From Spinacia oleracea (taxonomy: Eukaryota > Streptophyta > Magnoliopsida > Caryophyllales > Amaranthaceae), in contig NC_079487.1 in NCBI RefSeq assembly GCF_020520425.1, positions 78,125,141 through 78,189,140 on the forward strand: DNA of 64,000 bases, in the 5' to 3' direction. The first letter of the stretch is position 1; every line of letters begins with the position of its first letter. Positions 36,493 to 48,211 of this stretch are shown one piece after another. The notes below the pieces were generated by a model that was not told the DNA's origin, did no database searches, and saw nothing but the letters and a program-made list of their open reading frames with translations. Position numbers and translations under genes: made by a program.

Positions 36493-39400
36493 TCACTGGG
36501 AATGCAAAATAAAGTTCCAATCATCCAATAACTTCTGGGCGGCTATCACCATCGGGTGATGAGGATCATTATGAGCTTCAATAAGTCCATGAACGACTTG
36601 GTTATATCGCCCAATCCACTGCAATATGAATTTAGGAAAATGTTAACTACAACCAAATGTTTAAAAAATACAATTATAAAAGTAAATAGACTTACGTATT
36701 CAGTGTGAGAGCGGTCAGGTACAACTACAGTCGGTGGAAATGCAGCAAAAGCAGGACAAATGTATGGATGAGAGTGACCCATAAACCATGTATCATAATC
36801 ATCTTCACACAAGTAAGGCACACCATCTGGAACAGGAGTCAGAGACGCGAGAATCAAACTGGCAGCATAACCATCGGCTGCGAAACGTTTCCACAACTTG
36901 TCTATATGTGTCAAGTCATGAAACTCCACCTCATACTTCCTCGAGTTAGGTGGCCGATACGCTTTACCAAAGAAAATGACTTCCTGCGGAACACGCTGCA
37001 CATAACCCAATTGTCGAGTAACCTGATCAGGGTTGTACATTTCGCCAATGTCACGATAACATATGGGCCCAATATAAGTAGTCCTCGGACAAGGTGCGGC
37101 GGGGTTGGCGCCAAATGGCGTCCACAAAACCTACGAATAATGACAACATCAACAAAATATTATAACTAATACAAAACATAAGCAATATGCACTTAAAACA
37201 ATTAATTATGTTTGTTATATTACCTGCTCTGGTGTGAGCTTGTCTAATCGAGCACGAAACGATGCCAACCTAGTCTGATCCTTACTCTCTGGAGCATAAA
37301 CCCATCTCAATGCACGAGGATCACTATGTCCTATATCCTTCCTGACCGATCGTGGTCGGAAGCATGGAAAATGCTCGTATATCCACGCCTGAAGAAGCGT
37401 GAGACAACCTCCAATACCTCGTGACTCTGATCGTGTAGCCATACCCAGCTGGCGATAAAGAAAGGCTAAGCAAGCTGAGCCCCAAGAGTAGCTCGGTACA
37501 CGATCCAAATGATCTAGATTACGTGAGATCTGCGAGCGAACCCGACTTCTACTCTTATCAGTAAACAAACAACATCCAATAGCAGTCAATAGCCAACCAG
37601 TCATCTCACACTCTGGGTCCCTAGCCAATCCCTCCAAATTGCCAATAATAGTAGAAGTCTTCACACAACCGCGCTGCCATATAGGCGCTTTCCCTACTTT
37701 AAGGGTCGCCTCATCGCTCACCTGAAGCAAATCAAGAATAAGGCTCATAAGAGATCTGCTCGTGTCGTCGTAGGTACAACTCACTACACTCCCCTCAACA
37801 GGAATCCCAAGTATCGCCTGAACGTCATGCAACATGATCGTCATCTCTCCAAATGGCAAGTGAAAAGTGTTCGTATCCGGTTGCCACCTCTCCACGAAAG
37901 CTGAAATCAAAGGAGCGTCAATGTGGGATGCCATCATAAATGGCAAATGACTCAACGAACTTTCACCTAGCTTATCTCGCAGATCTTCTTTCATTCCACG
38001 ATACCACTTCATTAGCCGCTTACATACCACTACTTTACTCTGGCAATGCAATTTACCTCGATCGAACGTGGCTTCCCATAAGGACCTCGCAACGTGAGCC
38101 GGGTAGCTAGGAATAACGCTACCGTCTAAAGGACCTCCGCCCATCGGGCTTGTAACTAACCATGTGTCTCTAGTCCCCTTATCTCTACGACAACGTCCGG
38201 TGGTACTCATACTCCCCTCAGGGTTACGAATAAACTTTCCTTTACGTCGATGAATAGTAATAGGAGCATTAGAGTCGCGCACCACGACGCGAGGTGGAAT
38301 GACTGGCTCCTCATCGCCCTTAGAACCCTCATCCTCATTGCCCCCAGAACCCTCATCCTCATTGCCCTCAGAACCCTCATTCTCATCGCCCTCAGAACCC
38401 TCATCCTCATCGCCCTTAGAATCCACGTCATAGTCATGGCAAACCTTCGACCCATGAGAAGACTGAGGTGGCGAGCTATTCAACTGCGCCTGGGGTGAGG
38501 TGGATTGCAAGGCGTTATCCAAAGCAGTTGTGAAGTCCTCCAAGTCCTCCTCAATATACTCCTCACCCAATGGTAAACCATCTCTCTCTCTCTCTCTCCT
38601 AACCGAAGCATTTACACACCGACTTCTCGTATGCCTCACTCCAGAACCAACAACGACATCATTCACATCATCCACGTTATCCTCATCAAATTCGACGTTG
38701 GTCTTCGTAAGTCTCTATTATTCATCAAACGTGACATATATTAGGTTGATTTTCATTAAAAATTAATTCCTCCATTAATATTCAATTATATTTTCAAATC
38801 GATTCAAAATTACGTTACTCATTTATAAAGTGCTAAATATTGCTAATAAAATATTCAAATTTACGTTACTCATTTCTAGTGTTACTAAATACTCTAACAT
38901 GACATATGCTTGTTAACAACTATTCTTAATATCAACGTGACCTGGATTACATTTTTAAATTTTTATTAGCGTGACACATACTTGTTACCAAACTAACATT
39001 TATATATCGTTTAAACGCTAATAATTTTATAATACATTTTCATATTATAAACTATATTTTTATTTATATAAACTATGATGTATATAATAATTTAATAATA
39101 TTTACTAACATTTATCAATTAATTATATTCCCTAACATCAATTAATAATATTCCCTAACATTAATAATTAATTCCGTTAACATAATAAATTTTAATCAAC
39201 TAAAATATTATAATCTAAATTAAAACAGATAATTAAATAATAAAAAAAATCTAAAATTATAAAAATTAAATTAAAATTCAGTAATAGTACAACAATAATA
39301 AATAAATAAATAATTAAAATTAAAATTTCAAACCCAGAATCCCCGCCCACGCACACAAATTGCGTCGACCTCCATGTCAACCGCGCACAGCCTGTGCGCC

Positions 39401-39601
39401 GGTGACATGGAGGTGGTGCACCAGATCTGCACGAACCCCATGTCACCGGCGCACAGGCTGTGCGCGGTTGACATGGAGGTCGACGCAATTTGTGTGCGCC
39501 ACCCAACCCCTTTCAATTAAAAAAACAATTTCAATTACCTTTAACGCCGGCGGTTGTGGAGGAGACAAAGGCGTCGATGTCGGTCTCCTCTTTGAAGCCA
39601 T
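36493..39601 (-). CDS. PMD (plant mobile domain, MAIN/MAIL-like) protein of MULE-2, intact
   Basis: Four exons on the minus strand: 39601-39539, 38702-37224, 37130-36696 and 36618-36493. All junctions have GT-AG and fall in phase 0; the total is 2103 nt, 700 aa, with no stop. Exon 1 (MASKRRPTSTPLSPP) was chosen because its donor and phase fit exon 2. Residues about 117-153 are an acidic EDEGSEG repeat. The PMD core spans about 270-660: APLISAFVERWQPDTNTFH, GEMTIMLHDVQAILGIP, GCCLFTDKS, YSWGSACLAFLYRQLG, GCLTLLQAWIYEHFPCF, then VLWTPFG and WIGRYNQVV. PMD proteins of the MAIN/MAIL group are nuclear and act in transposon silencing and genome stability; many are carried by transposons. Here it faces the transposase-OTU gene. 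An unbroken frame next to a broken transposase suggests later decay or selection. Exon 1 is the least certain part. Confidence 0.85.
39351..39498. repeat. Right subterminal hairpin of MULE-2: perfect 61-bp inverted repeat
   Basis: Arms 39351-39411 and 39438-39498 are exact reverse complements over 61 bp, separated by 26 nt holding CAGATCTG. It lies in intron 1 (39538-38703) of the PMD gene, 41 nt after the splice donor. Its RNA would fold into a long perfect hairpin. Confidence 0.95.
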
Positions 39602-40082
39602 TGACGTTGACAATATCACCGGCGAAAACCAGCGTCGTGGGCGGCGAAACAGGAGTCGTGGCCGGCGAAACAGGGGTTGGAATAACAGGGGATGGGCGTC
39701 CGGCGAGAGACGATTGAATTAAAGAGGGGGGTTTTTGGACGCCGGCGGCTATGGTGCGTGCAAGAGGGGGCTATGGGTTTGCTCCGGCGGCTATGGTGAG
39801 GGGGGTTTTTTAACGCATTTCCGGTCGGGTTTGCTCGACAATTAGAACAGAGAAGGAGACAAGCGTTGGCCGGCGAAAATATGGGTTTGCTCACCCGACC
39901 GGAGTTGACGGCGGCGGCGCAATTTTAAGGCTGCCGGCAGGAGGAGGAGAGGGAGGAAGGGAAAGAGCAGAAGGAGAAGGGTGATGAGGGAGGGGGTGAT
40001 TTTGATTTTAAAGGGCAAAATCGTACTTTCACGTTAAAAATTAGGGCGTTATTAACGGAACAGGGCGTCGAATAACAATCCC
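39602..40082 (-). promoter_or_regulatory. PMD gene leader and right TIR of MULE-2
   Basis: The region from the PMD start codon to the element end is GC-rich inside (39600-39990) and becomes the TIR at about 39995-40082. By analogy with MuDR the TIR should hold the promoter. The left end has the same layout: TIR at 21321-21408 and start codon at 21708. No TATA box stands out. Confidence 0.5.
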
Positions 40083-40232
40083 AAAAAAATACGAGTAGTA
40101 TTGAAATGACGTGGACGCAACGTGAGGGTGCCATCTAAACCCTCACCCAACCAAAACCAGCAACTTTGTCCTCTCTCCTTCCCATTTCAAACCGAAGCCC
40201 CTCGAAAATTCAGAAGATCAATCTTCTCAGAA
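40083..40232 (+). promoter_or_regulatory. Remaining native upstream region of MnSOD
   Basis: Only 150 bp separate the MULE-2 end from the MnSOD ATG, and this includes the 9-bp target duplication. It contains TGACGTGG (40107-40114), an ACGT-core element of the type bound by plant bZIP factors, and a CT-rich leader (40170-40230). The original promoter beyond this point now lies on the far side of MULE-2. Confidence 0.55.
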
Positions 40233-43200
40233 ATGGCGTTTCGAACACTGTTGACCCGAAAAGCCCTAACTTCTGCATTTTCAAAGCAAGGTACTCTTCT
40301 CCAATGTCGATCGTTGCAGACTTTCTCTCTCCCTGATCTTCCGTACGACTATGGCGCTCTTGAGCCCGCCATTAGCGGCGAAATCATGCAGATCCATCAT
40401 CAGAAGCATCATCAGACTTACATCACTAACTACAACAAAGCTCTTGAGCAGCTCGATGATGCTATGGCTAAAGGCGATGCATCTACTGTTGTCAAGCTTC
40501 AGAACGCCATTAAATTCAATGGCGGAGGTTCGACTCTCTTTCTTTCTCTCTCCGCTTCGAAATTATTATGTTTTCATTTTAGTTTTTCGACTTTTCGGGA
40601 ATTTATCACCAGTAAATTGTCATTGGTTTGACTCAGTTGGTAATGTCGATGACGAAATGTTCATGATATTATTATTCTTTTGGCGAATTTCTGTGTTTTC
40701 GTCATTTGTTTTTCCGCATTTTCTTGATACAGATACAGATTACTTATTGTACCAGAAACTGGATGTCTCAAAAAAATCACGACTGTTAGGTTTAAACAAA
40801 AAGTAACAGTAATGTTTGTTTATTCTGTGCTGTCAAAAAATAAAAAATAAACAATCATGTTTGAAATACCTGCATATGCTAATTGATGTAAATACATCAT
40901 TTTGTGGTTAACATTGTAGTTCGATTGAGTATCTTCAATGTTTATGAATGTTCGCAGCAATGTGTAAGTTGGAAGACTTCAGTGTATTTTAGTTGTCCGT
41001 GATCACATCTCTTATGATATTACTTTCTTCGTCTGATTGTAAATTGGAGTTATAGGTGATGCTTAATGAGGAAGCAATTTGGATTTCAACGTCCTCAGTT
41101 GTAATTAGTGTATCAAAAGCATTATTTGTTTCGAGCTGGGGAACATGGCAAGTTTAGAAGAAAAACTCAGTGGTGAGATATTGGTAGCCTGGTATTTGTG
41201 AAATGGCCTTCTTTAGGTTGCAAAAAGGAGGGCTGGGAAAAAGGGGGAGTGGTGTAGATATTTGGTAGATATTAGAGGTTCTCAGTGTTGTTGTGTGGGT
41301 GCTCTGTGAGAATCTGGTGAATTAGGTTCGCTGCCAATGTGACTGTGTGTTAGACGTGCTAGAAAGGATCGGAGAGGATTACCCCTACGAAGTGTGAGCT
41401 AACAAAGTTGATATGTTGCTACTAGCTTTGTCTAATTCTTTCTGAAGCTGTCTGGTTGCCAATATACTTGCAGAATGTAGTTTTCCGAGACTCCTAATTG
41501 TTATGTATTATGCTTCCTGTTAGAATTTGATTGATTTTAAGTGTTGTCTCATTGTCCCTAAGAAATCATGCTTTGGCATTATATATGTGCAGTTTATAAG
41601 TTTGTCAAAAAAAAGATCTTTTATAAGGTCGAGTTTGTGAGAAAGGACCTTATATAAGCAAAGTGGAAAAATGGTACCTTAGTGAACTTTATTTTTGTTG
41701 ACTGGGACCTTAGGTTAGAAGATGAGCATTGACCACAATTTTTTGGCGTTGAAACCCTACGTGCCGGTCACATGACTTATACAAACAGTTTTATTTTATT
41801 TTATTTTGCCCCTTTTCATTCCAATTCCACCCCCAAGTTATTTAAAAGAAACACCCGAATATATTAAAAACCCACAATCACTGATGTTCACCTTTCGTTG
41901 AGAGAAAGACCATACTTTAAACACAATATATTAGAAAACGAAATTAAATTAGGGTGAAAATACACAAATGAACCATAATTTTCATGTTCATCTAAATTAG
42001 AACAATCGGTGAAGAATGCAGAAATATTAAAAATCAAAGGAGAGATGTGACTTGGGGAAATAAAAAGGGGATGGAATTGGTGGGTAAAGGGGGGGGGGGG
42101 GGAATAAAAAATCTGTTTCTATAAGTCACGTGACCGGCTCGTGGGGGGTCAACGCCGGAAAATTGTCGTCAATGCTCATTTTCCGGCCTAAGGTCCCAAT
42201 CAACAAAAATAAAGTTCAACAAGGTTCCATTTCCACTTTACTTATATAAGGTCCTTTCTCACAAACTCGTCCTTATAAAAGGTATTTTCTAACAAATTTG
42301 CCTAAAAATAATTAATCCATAATTAAAATGTCCTTGTTTCCTACCTCTTTTTTAGTGCTTTATCTCATTTCTTTGCATCAATTTTTCTGATATGAACAAA
42401 TTTGATGGCAGGTCATGTAAATCACTCAATTTTCTGGAAGAACCTTGCTCCAATTAATGTACGTGTCGATACTGAGATAGTCTTATCTGTTGTGCATTTG
42501 TGTGATTGAGTTTGATAGAGGATATTATTATTATTATGTAGGAAGGAGGTGGTGAGCCTCCAAAATCTTCATTGGGTTGGGCGATTGATTCAAATTTCGG
42601 TTCTCTAGAAGCTCTTATCCAGAAAATGAATGCTGAAGGAGCTGCCTTACAAGGTTCTGGGTGGGTGGTAAGTTTTACAGTCTCAGGCCATTGACCTTTC
42701 TACTTTTACACATTTTCTCTTGTGTGATGATCTGCATTCTTTGGAGCAGTGGCTTGGACTAGATACACAGTCGAAGAAGCTTCTTGTTGAAACCACTCCA
42801 AATCAGGTGAATGCACTTATAGTTTTTGTTAATTTGTAGGAGCAAAGATTGGTTTTCTTGTGTTACTAACATGATGTTTCTGAAGAAGATAATTCCCCTT
42901 TCCCTGGAGTGATGGAGTAATAGACTGAGAATACCCTTGGTTTTAGAAAGCGCACCTAGGCACCGTGGAAAAAGCGCATCACCTTATGCGCCTAATGGTA
43001 TAAGGCTCTTATTGCTTACAAGTAATGATGTTTTTTTTTAAAAAAAAGGCCAAAACAGCGTGACCTAATGACTCCCTAATATTTAGAATTTAATATATTG
43101 AAAAAGGAGAGAGAAAACCCCAAATTTCTCCATTTTATCTTCTCTCTTTCAGCGACAGGTCATGTAAACTCCTCCTTTTCTATTTTAGAGTAATTGTTTT

Positions 43201-46200
43201 ATGTAAGGTGTGGCACACTTCTTTTGAGAATAAAAATAAAGAGTCAATGATTAAAAGTGACCAAAAAGTTACTTGAATCTTCCTTGCTCTTTTTATTTTT
43301 ATTTCCCACAAAAAAGCTTTTCATTTTACTATACTTACTATTTTATCCCTTTGTGACAACAAGTAGTACTATTTTGATTTTTCTTATAGAAATAAATACC
43401 ACAAAAATTTGAAAAAACTGTGCCCTTTATGATAGGCGTGCGGCTTCTCCTTGCGCCTAGGCTCCAGGGATTTTTGTGCCTTGGTGCGCCAACTAAGATA
43501 GTACCCTCTTCCCTTTTCCTTATGCACATCGGTTGTTGGATTTTCCTAGTAGTGTAGTTATGTTGTTTTATGACTCTGATGTTTTGTTCCAGGACCCACT
43601 GGTAACTAAAGGACCCAGCTTGATTCCTATACTCGGTATTGATGTGTGGGAGCATGCATACTACCTGCAGGTAATTCTTGTACTTTTTGTAGAGAAATGT
43701 TGAGCATTTTTGTCCGCACTGTTGTACTCTAGCTTTTATGTCGTCTAACTTCATTATTTAGCTTATCTAGAAACCTGTACATATTGTCCTTCCTCTGTTC
43801 TTCTTGGTTTACTTTAGTAACTGTTAGGGCAAACAGAAACCTGTAGTTCATTCACATCAAACTGTTATTTTTAACCAGATTGCACCTTTTCTTTTCTTGG
43901 TGGTAGTAAAAGAGAAGACAAAAATTGATGTTGGGTCATGACTGGTCTTACTGGGCAGTCGATCTCTTTTTCATCCTGGCCAACTTCACTATGCCTTCAT
44001 TTGCTGCATTATGGTATCCAGTTGTTTTTAATTTGGATTTCAAAGCTTGCGGACATTGGAACCTTCATACTGTACTAAACAACTCAATCCAGCAATAACA
44101 ACATACTTGTTCTCTCCTTTCTTGAGGTTCTTGTCACCTTACTTGTTAGTGGCTCTTCTGTTTGTGATCATGAACCACTTGTTTTTCTTGGAAATTATAA
44201 GGTCTGGGTCTCTGATCGGGGGTGAACTGGGAGAAATAGTTATATCTTCTAAAGCTGGTTTTGTTTCTAATGATGCTTGGCGGATGTTGATACTGAAATT
44301 TTTAGGAATCCTGGAACCTTATATTCTTGGATTGGGGGTGGACTGGGTATGTGCAGCTTCATATTTTATAGCTAGGATGTCAAGGTACATATGTAAAGGA
44401 AATCTTACCTACATAATTGCTCATTGAGTGGATTGATCATTGATGTCTATGAATTAGGCATAACTGTAGAAATCTCAGCATCGTCTTTAAAAACTTCCTT
44501 TTGGATCATCATTTTGATGAAATATAATCTAAAGGCAACTGGTTAATGGGGACTGAGAGACATCCTTTCTATTTGTCCTTAAATAGGGGTGAGATTGCGT
44601 ACGTTTAAACCTCTTTAAACCCTACTTCAGAGGGATAACTACTGGACGCTGTTGAAGAGCTTGCCTCTCAAACGACTCTTTGAAAGGTTATGACATGGAC
44701 ATGTATTGTGTTTTGATATATGAAGCTGAGAGCAAGTGAAGGTGGTGTAAGCCCTTGTTTTTTCTTTTTTAAATTCAATTATTCGAGGCTGTAGGAAGTA
44801 CTGAATTTCTGCAAGGGAGATATAAGTTAGACTAAGGGCACGCTTGGATTGGGTGTAATGGATTATGGGGTAATAAAAGTCAAACCACCATAATAAAAGG
44901 ACAATGAAGGAGAATTGTGGTGGTTGCATGGAGGGTGGTGTGGTGGTATTGTGATGAGAAGTTGTGGTAGTGGTGGTGTTGTGAGGAGAAGGGAAGAAGG
45001 GGGGAAGTAATTACCCCCCAAATGAGGGTAATAATCACCCTAGTGGGATGGTGGGTAACTATTCCCCCCATGATGAGGGTATTTGTTCCACCTTTCCTTT
45101 TATTTTCTTCTTGCCAACACTAGCTTGTTCCCTTTGCCACCACTTCATCCCCTCATCATCACCTTCAATTACCTTAGTTTGACTTTTATTACCCCTTTAA
45201 TACATTACCCTCAATCCAAGCATGCCCTAAGGGAGTGTTTAGTTTGGTGTAAAACGTGTTCATGAGAAAACGATTTTCCCCTTTTCAATAATTTTACCTT
45301 CAAACTTGTGCCGAAAATCACATAGGTTCAAGAATTGAGGAGAGAAACTGGAACGAGATAGGAAAGGGACTGGAAAGTTTTTTTTTCTTCTCATTCTTGG
45401 TTGAATCATGTAAATTATGTTCATTTTACTAAGGCCTTATTCTTTTGAACTTACCAGTCCTTAATTTTAGGAAAATTGAGTTTAGGAGCATTCAATTTAG
45501 TTTGAGCGCATTCAAATCACATTGAAAACTGTCATAAAAGACAGAAGGAAAATATTTGATAAACATTCTTATTAATACCGGGAAAATGATAATGTAAACC
45601 CGTAGGGCATAAGAATCTAAAAATGTAAACATTAAGTACTACTAAATAAACATTCATATCAATGATCAAAGTGTGATTTTTTCATGAATGACGAACTAAG
45701 ATATCTTAGAAAATGTCATTGATTTTTTATACTTCACCCTTAGGGCGACTTATAGAAAAACCTTTAAAAGATGAGAGTTCTGCTACTTCAACAATTGTAA
45801 GTTTCTAGAATATTAGTTCAATTACTACCATTATTTGTGCCCATAAGATATTACAAAAACCAACCATTGATCGTATTTGATATGCCGTGGATTTGGTCAA
45901 AAGATCGGAATCCACAATCTAAGGGCAATTAAAGATTGAAGCTAGCTACTAGTGTGATTAATTCTTGTTGGGAATTATAATTGTGATTAATTAACAATAA
46001 CGAAGAATGATTAAGCAAGCAAACCAAGTATTACTTCTGTCCCTTTTTATTTTTTACGTTTGGTATCATGCACATGAATTTTAAGCATAATAAAAAAGAG
46101 CTTCAATTCATTTATTTTTTCAATTAAATAATAAAATTTCCTCATTAATTAAGTGACGTGAGTGGAGTGAAGGAATGAGGAATGAGGTATGGTGAGGTGA

Positions 46201-47849
46201 ATTTAATGTTTTGATTTTTTTGTTCAATTTGGACACATTTTTTTGGGAAATAGTATTGAAAAAAATATTCAAACGTAAGGGATAAAATGGGACGCCCAAA
46301 ACGGAATACGTAAAGAACAAAAAGGGACGGAGGGCTATGTTACTCAGACACGGGTGTCGGGGTGTCGGACACTTCGATCCAAATATTTGTAGACACTCCG
46401 ACACGGTCAAAGGAGTGTCTTGACTTTTTTTTAGACCCTTCTCCCATACAAAGTGTCGGATAAAAAAAAGGGACACTTTTTATAAAATACATAAACAGTA
46501 TAAATAAAAATATATATATATATAAATTTTACTCAAAATATCCAAATGCAAAAATTTAACCACTTAAACATAAAAATATAAAACAATTTTAAAATACAAA
46601 ACTTAAAAGTTAGGTAATTAATTAAAAGAAAAAAAAATAATGAGAACTTTGAAAAGGCAGCTTACTTTTAAATAGTCTCCCTCTCAAAAAAAAATAAAAA
46701 ATTAAAAAAATCAATAGAGTGAATAATTGATTAATGACTAATGAGACTTTTTGAATACTGGGAAAGATAGTCACGTGGGATTGTCCCACTTCCCAAACCT
46801 AATTAATTAAAGAAAAAATGTTTTTTTAAAAAAAAATGAAAGAAAAAGGGTAAAGTTTTAAAGCCCACCAGCAGTCAGGCACCAATCCACCAACTTAATA
46901 AGGCACCGACAACACAAAGAGAACAAATGACGGAAGCAAAGAACGCCGGAAACAATGGCTATGGCTGATTCTCAAGATTTAATTTCAACAAAAACCAGAA
47001 TTAAAGAGTGCATTCAACTCGGATTTTCTACCACAACAAAAGCCCTAACAATATTTTTGCTTTTTCGCTTCCCCCACCTTCAATTGCTAGAGTTAGGGTT
47101 TCGAATTCTTCAAGATCTAATGCTTTTGGTTTCGGGTAAGACGAGTTAGGGTCACCTACGAGGTATATTTTGCAAATTTTGAATTTTTTTCTATTTTTTT
47201 CCTCCTCCCGACTCCGACACGTTATTCCGGACACTTTTCCGACATCGGAGTCGACACCTCTCCGGACACGTGTCGAGCGTCGTGTCGCGGATCGGGTCGT
47301 GTCGACACCCACACCAGCCGTCCGGGGGAGTGTCGGAGTAACATAGACGGAGGGAGTATGAAGAAGAAGAAGAAGAAGAAGAAGAAGAAGAAGAAGAAGA
47401 TAACGGTTGGAACCCTGGGAGAAAACCGACCTATCACATTCTGAAGAACCATGAATATGATGATGAATTACAAAGATTGCAAGCTTTCAAACAAAAACAA
47501 ATATTTTTCCAATAGGACTAATGTTGAATACTTCCATAATCTTGCTGTTTCTTGATTGATGATGATGCTTCTGATCTCTAAGTTAATTTGCAAATAATTC
47601 TCTTCTTATCGGCTTCGGATGTCCTCTGTGTGCTCTATGCATATCCTTTTACCCGTTCATGAGTTAGATGCACACTTTTTGTGTATCTCATTTATAGTCT
47701 ATTTCTTGGTTCCGACTTTTGTTGATATTTAGGCTGTTTCTCTTGTGCAGTACAAGAATGTGAGACCTGATTATCTGAAGAACATCTGGAAGGTTATGAA
47801 CTGGAAATATGCAAGCGAGGTGTATGAGAAAGAGTGCCCCAGCCACTAA
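40233..47849 (+). CDS. MSD1: Mitochondrial manganese superoxide dismutase
   Basis: Six exons: 40233-40527, 42412-42458, 42542-42667, 42750-42806, 43593-43670 and 47751-47849. All introns are GT-AG and in phase; 702 nt, 233 aa, a normal length for plant MnSOD. The first 25-30 residues ([20 protein letters not shown]) are basic and lack acidic residues, as in mitochondrial transit peptides. The mature part starts near [15 protein letters not shown]. Metal ligands can be read: His in the MQIHHQKHH stretch, His in [10 protein letters not shown], and Asp and His in DVWEHAYY. The protein ends CPSH. The enzyme converts superoxide to hydrogen peroxide and oxygen in the mitochondrial matrix as a tetramer. 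Introns 1 (1.9 kb) and 5 (4.1 kb) are enlarged by transposon insertions. This is the only clear host gene in the window and it looks intact. Confidence 0.97.
41601..42296. mobile_element. Foldback/MULE-like MITE in MnSOD intron 1
   Basis: The ends are inverted repeats of about 200 bp: TTTTATAAGGTCGAGTTTGTGAGAAAGGACC on the left recurs reversed on the right (about 42240-42290), and the inner parts around AATGAGCAT and GGTCAC(G)TGAC also pair. A G run lies at about 42090-42101. No coding and no clear target duplication. Confidence 0.75.
42940..43500. repeat. Possible small TIR element in MnSOD intron 4
   Basis: GCGCACCTAGGCACC (about 42961) and GCGCCTAGGCTCC (about 43454) form a weak inverted pair, with a second GCGC-rich pair inside. 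The interior is AT-rich. Ends and duplication are not clear. Confidence 0.3.
44836..45227. mobile_element. Tourist-like (PIF/Harbinger) MITE in MnSOD intron 5
   Basis: 392 bp with TIRs of about 50 bp (GGGCACGCTTGGATTG... and its reversed partner GGGCATGCTTGGATTG...), flanked by TAA on both sides (44833-44835 and 45228-45230). The 3-bp TWA duplication is typical of the PIF/Harbinger group. No coding. Confidence 0.85.
46033..47356. mobile_element. Stowaway-like MITE in MnSOD intron 5, split by a hAT element
   Basis: The left end (CTTCTGTCCCTTTTTATT) and right end (GGGACGGAGG then GAG) match the Stowaway consensus ends, with TA on both sides (46031-46032 and 47357-47358). Without the inner hAT element it is about 300 bp. 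Confidence 0.75.
46335..47346. mobile_element. hAT-type non-autonomous element nested in the Stowaway MITE
   Basis: 1012 bp with ends CTATGTTACTC and GAGTAACATAG and the perfect 8-bp duplication ACGGAGGG (46327-46334 and 47347-47354), the hAT length. Subterminal DNA is rich in GTGTCGG/CCGACAC repeats. An open stretch at about 46955-47147 ([19 protein letters not shown]) may be a piece of a captured host gene, but I do not recognise it. Confidence 0.85.
47360..47400. repeat. (GAA)n microsatellite in MnSOD intron 5
   Basis: About 14 GAA units directly after the Stowaway right end. Confidence 0.95.
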
Positions 47850-48211
47850 GTTGTAACATATCATCTTTTGCAGAGAATAAACGTTGTGCTTTAGAAAGAG
47901 AAAATAGCCATGCTGTGCACGCCTGCTTTGATGTATCTCATTCTCACTTTTGTATTTGCTTTGAAGAATACAAACAGGCTGATCATAAATCCCGTCTCAA
48001 ACATTCTGTTTTTTCAACAGATTGCTAAACTGTCTTGAATGTCATGAACATTTTGTGCAGATCTTCTGTTCATATTTATGTTAATTTTCTTAGGCCCTGT
48101 TTGGTTTATTTATTAGTAAAGGTAAAGAGGAGAAAAGAAAGGAAAACAAGGGAAAGAAAATATATATGACAGCTTTTAATTTTCTCTTTCTTTTCAAATT
48201 CCGCAAATAGG

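Noticed and set aside
43338..43754. Minus-strand frame over MnSOD exon 5
   Set aside because: Antisense shadow of the exon and intron.
44047..44427. Open frame of 126 residues in MnSOD intron 5
   Set aside because: No recognisable domain, no splice evidence, within an intron of a gene on the same strand.
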